The notes beneath the pieces are model-generated. The model was not told where the DNA came from. It did no database searches and saw nothing but the letters and a program-made list of their open reading frames with translations. Below are positions 33,480 through 33,860 of a DNA stretch of 33,860 nucleotides, piece after piece. Every line of letters begins with the position of its first letter. Position 1 is the first letter of the stretch. The position numbers and the translations under genes were made by a program. The stretch comes from Saccoglossus kowalevskii (taxonomy: Eukaryota; Hemichordata; Enteropneusta; Harrimaniidae). Location of the stretch: NCBI RefSeq assembly GCF_000003605.2, contig NW_003131854.1, positions 91,271 through 125,130 of the forward strand. Direction: 5' to 3'.

Positions 33480-33774
33480 GTGGGGGAAGCATGTTTGACG
33501 CTTACCTCTGCGACCGGGGGGACAGGCATATGTTCGGCGAATGTGGAGCAAACCGCACACCACCTTCCAGGGGTGAGGAATAGTCTGGCAGATGCCCTTT
33601 CAAGGCGGCTCTGTCTCCAGAACTCAGAGTGGCTGATACCCCAGTGGGTAGCCTCCAGGCTGTTCGGCTGTAAGATGGTCCAAAGATAGACCGGTTTGCC
33701 ACACCCCGGAACGCCAAGCTCCCGACGTACATAACACTCCTGCCGACTCCAGGAGTGGACCCACTAACGTATCC
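33480..33774 (+). pseudogene. RNase H tail of a DIRS-like polyprotein, frameshifted
   Basis: One frame carries LPGVRNSLADALSRR and SEWLIPQWVASRLFG and stops at TAG (33687-33689). A neighbouring frame continues with PKIDRFATPRNAKLPTYITL, so one frameshift separates two blocks that are contiguous in intact elements. The reverse transcriptase and most of RNase H, which should precede this, are absent: the gag-like tail abuts it directly at about 33480. Confidence 0.75.
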
Positions 33775-33860
33775 TACATTTCTAGGTTGCGAGCATACAC
33801 TGATTGGTGTAGCGAAAGGGAGATTGATCCATACCATCCCTCTATTGCCCAGGTAGCAAA
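33775..33860 (+). pseudogene. Start of tyrosine recombinase, cut by the window end
   Basis: The frame starting at about 33784 reads RLRAYTDWCSEREIDPYHPS and then IAQVA up to the last base. This resembles the first helices of the DNA-binding N-terminal domain of DIRS/Crypton-type tyrosine recombinases. The catalytic Arg/His/Tyr residues would be beyond the window, so intactness is unknown. Confidence 0.6.

Larger units (their letters stand above)
31791..33860 (+). mobile_element. DIRS-like tyrosine-recombinase retrotransposon relic (runs off window)
   Basis: The region is far richer in GC than the rest and codes in broken frames. In order: a gag-like part (31.8-33.47 kb) with a Pro/Gly/Ser/Lys-rich tail, then the RNase H tail HHLPGVRNSLADALSRR (33558-33608). 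Next is the block DRFATPRNAKLPTY (from 33689), usual after RNase H in DIRS elements. Last is LRAYTDWCSEREIDPYHPSI (from 33787), like the N-terminal part of a tyrosine recombinase. DIRS elements copy through RNA and integrate with a tyrosine recombinase instead of an integrase. The reverse transcriptase core is missing, so this copy is internally deleted and inactive. Confidence 0.8.

Noticed and set aside
31742-33837. Long minus-strand open frames (for example 31903-32289, 32704-33009, 33502-33837)
   Set aside because: They overlap the gag-like and RNase H signals on the plus strand and have no family features. High GC content makes such shadows likely.

Overview
The window is AT-rich animal genomic DNA with long introns, GT-AG splicing, microsatellites and many degenerate repeats. 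It contains two recognisable conserved genes in head-to-head (divergent) arrangement. On the minus strand is SPC24, the kinetochore NDC80-complex subunit. Its four coding exons lie between 20697 and 13789 and rebuild to 204 residues with every splice phase consistent. On the plus strand is APAF1, the CARD / NB-ARC apoptosome protein. Eight coding exons between 23459 and 29755 rebuild to 539 residues: CARD, NB-ARC, winged helix and part of the helical domain that follows. Its WD40 half is not in the window. About 0.4 kb (21.75-22.2 kb) separates the probable first exons and looks like a shared bidirectional promoter.

Organism (inference): a non-vertebrate animal from a draft assembly (one N gap). 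The closely vertebrate-like APAF1 and SPC24, together with a DIRS-type tyrosine-recombinase retroelement, fit an invertebrate deuterostome (hemichordate, echinoderm or cephalochordate). The sequence alone does not settle the phylum.

Layout. 1-13.5 kb: mostly non-coding repeat-rich DNA, with a 78-bp tandem repeat (1.4-1.66 kb), a 57-61-bp minisatellite (7.0-7.9 kb), a palindromic dispersed repeat family (12.3-13.0 kb) and one possible terminal exon of an unidentified gene (5358-5434). 13.5-21.8 kb: SPC24. Its introns hold a broken RecQ-like helicase fragment (16.5-17.4 kb), interrupted by a gap whose flanks are an exact 81-bp duplication, and a 1-kb element with 150-bp terminal inverted repeats (18801-19802). 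22.1-30.6 kb: APAF1. Intron 6 carries a 1.4-kb minisatellite rich in GTGAGT/GTGAGC words, and intron 8 or the 3' side carries a tentative ninth exon. 30.67-30.82 kb: a small foldback element. 31.2-33.86 kb: GC-richer DNA, containing a frameshifted DIRS-like retrotransposon relic (gag-like part, RNase H tail, start of a tyrosine recombinase; reverse transcriptase core missing) that runs off the window end.

SPC24 acts in mitotic chromosome attachment and APAF1 in mitochondrial apoptosis. Their adjacency may mean co-regulation, but nothing in the sequence shows a joint mechanism. I found no convincing new multi-gene system. The most distinctive points are the divergent SPC24/APAF1 pair, the Asn in place of the MHD-type Asp in APAF1, the splice-donor-like intronic minisatellite, and a possible APAF1 end without WD40 repeats.
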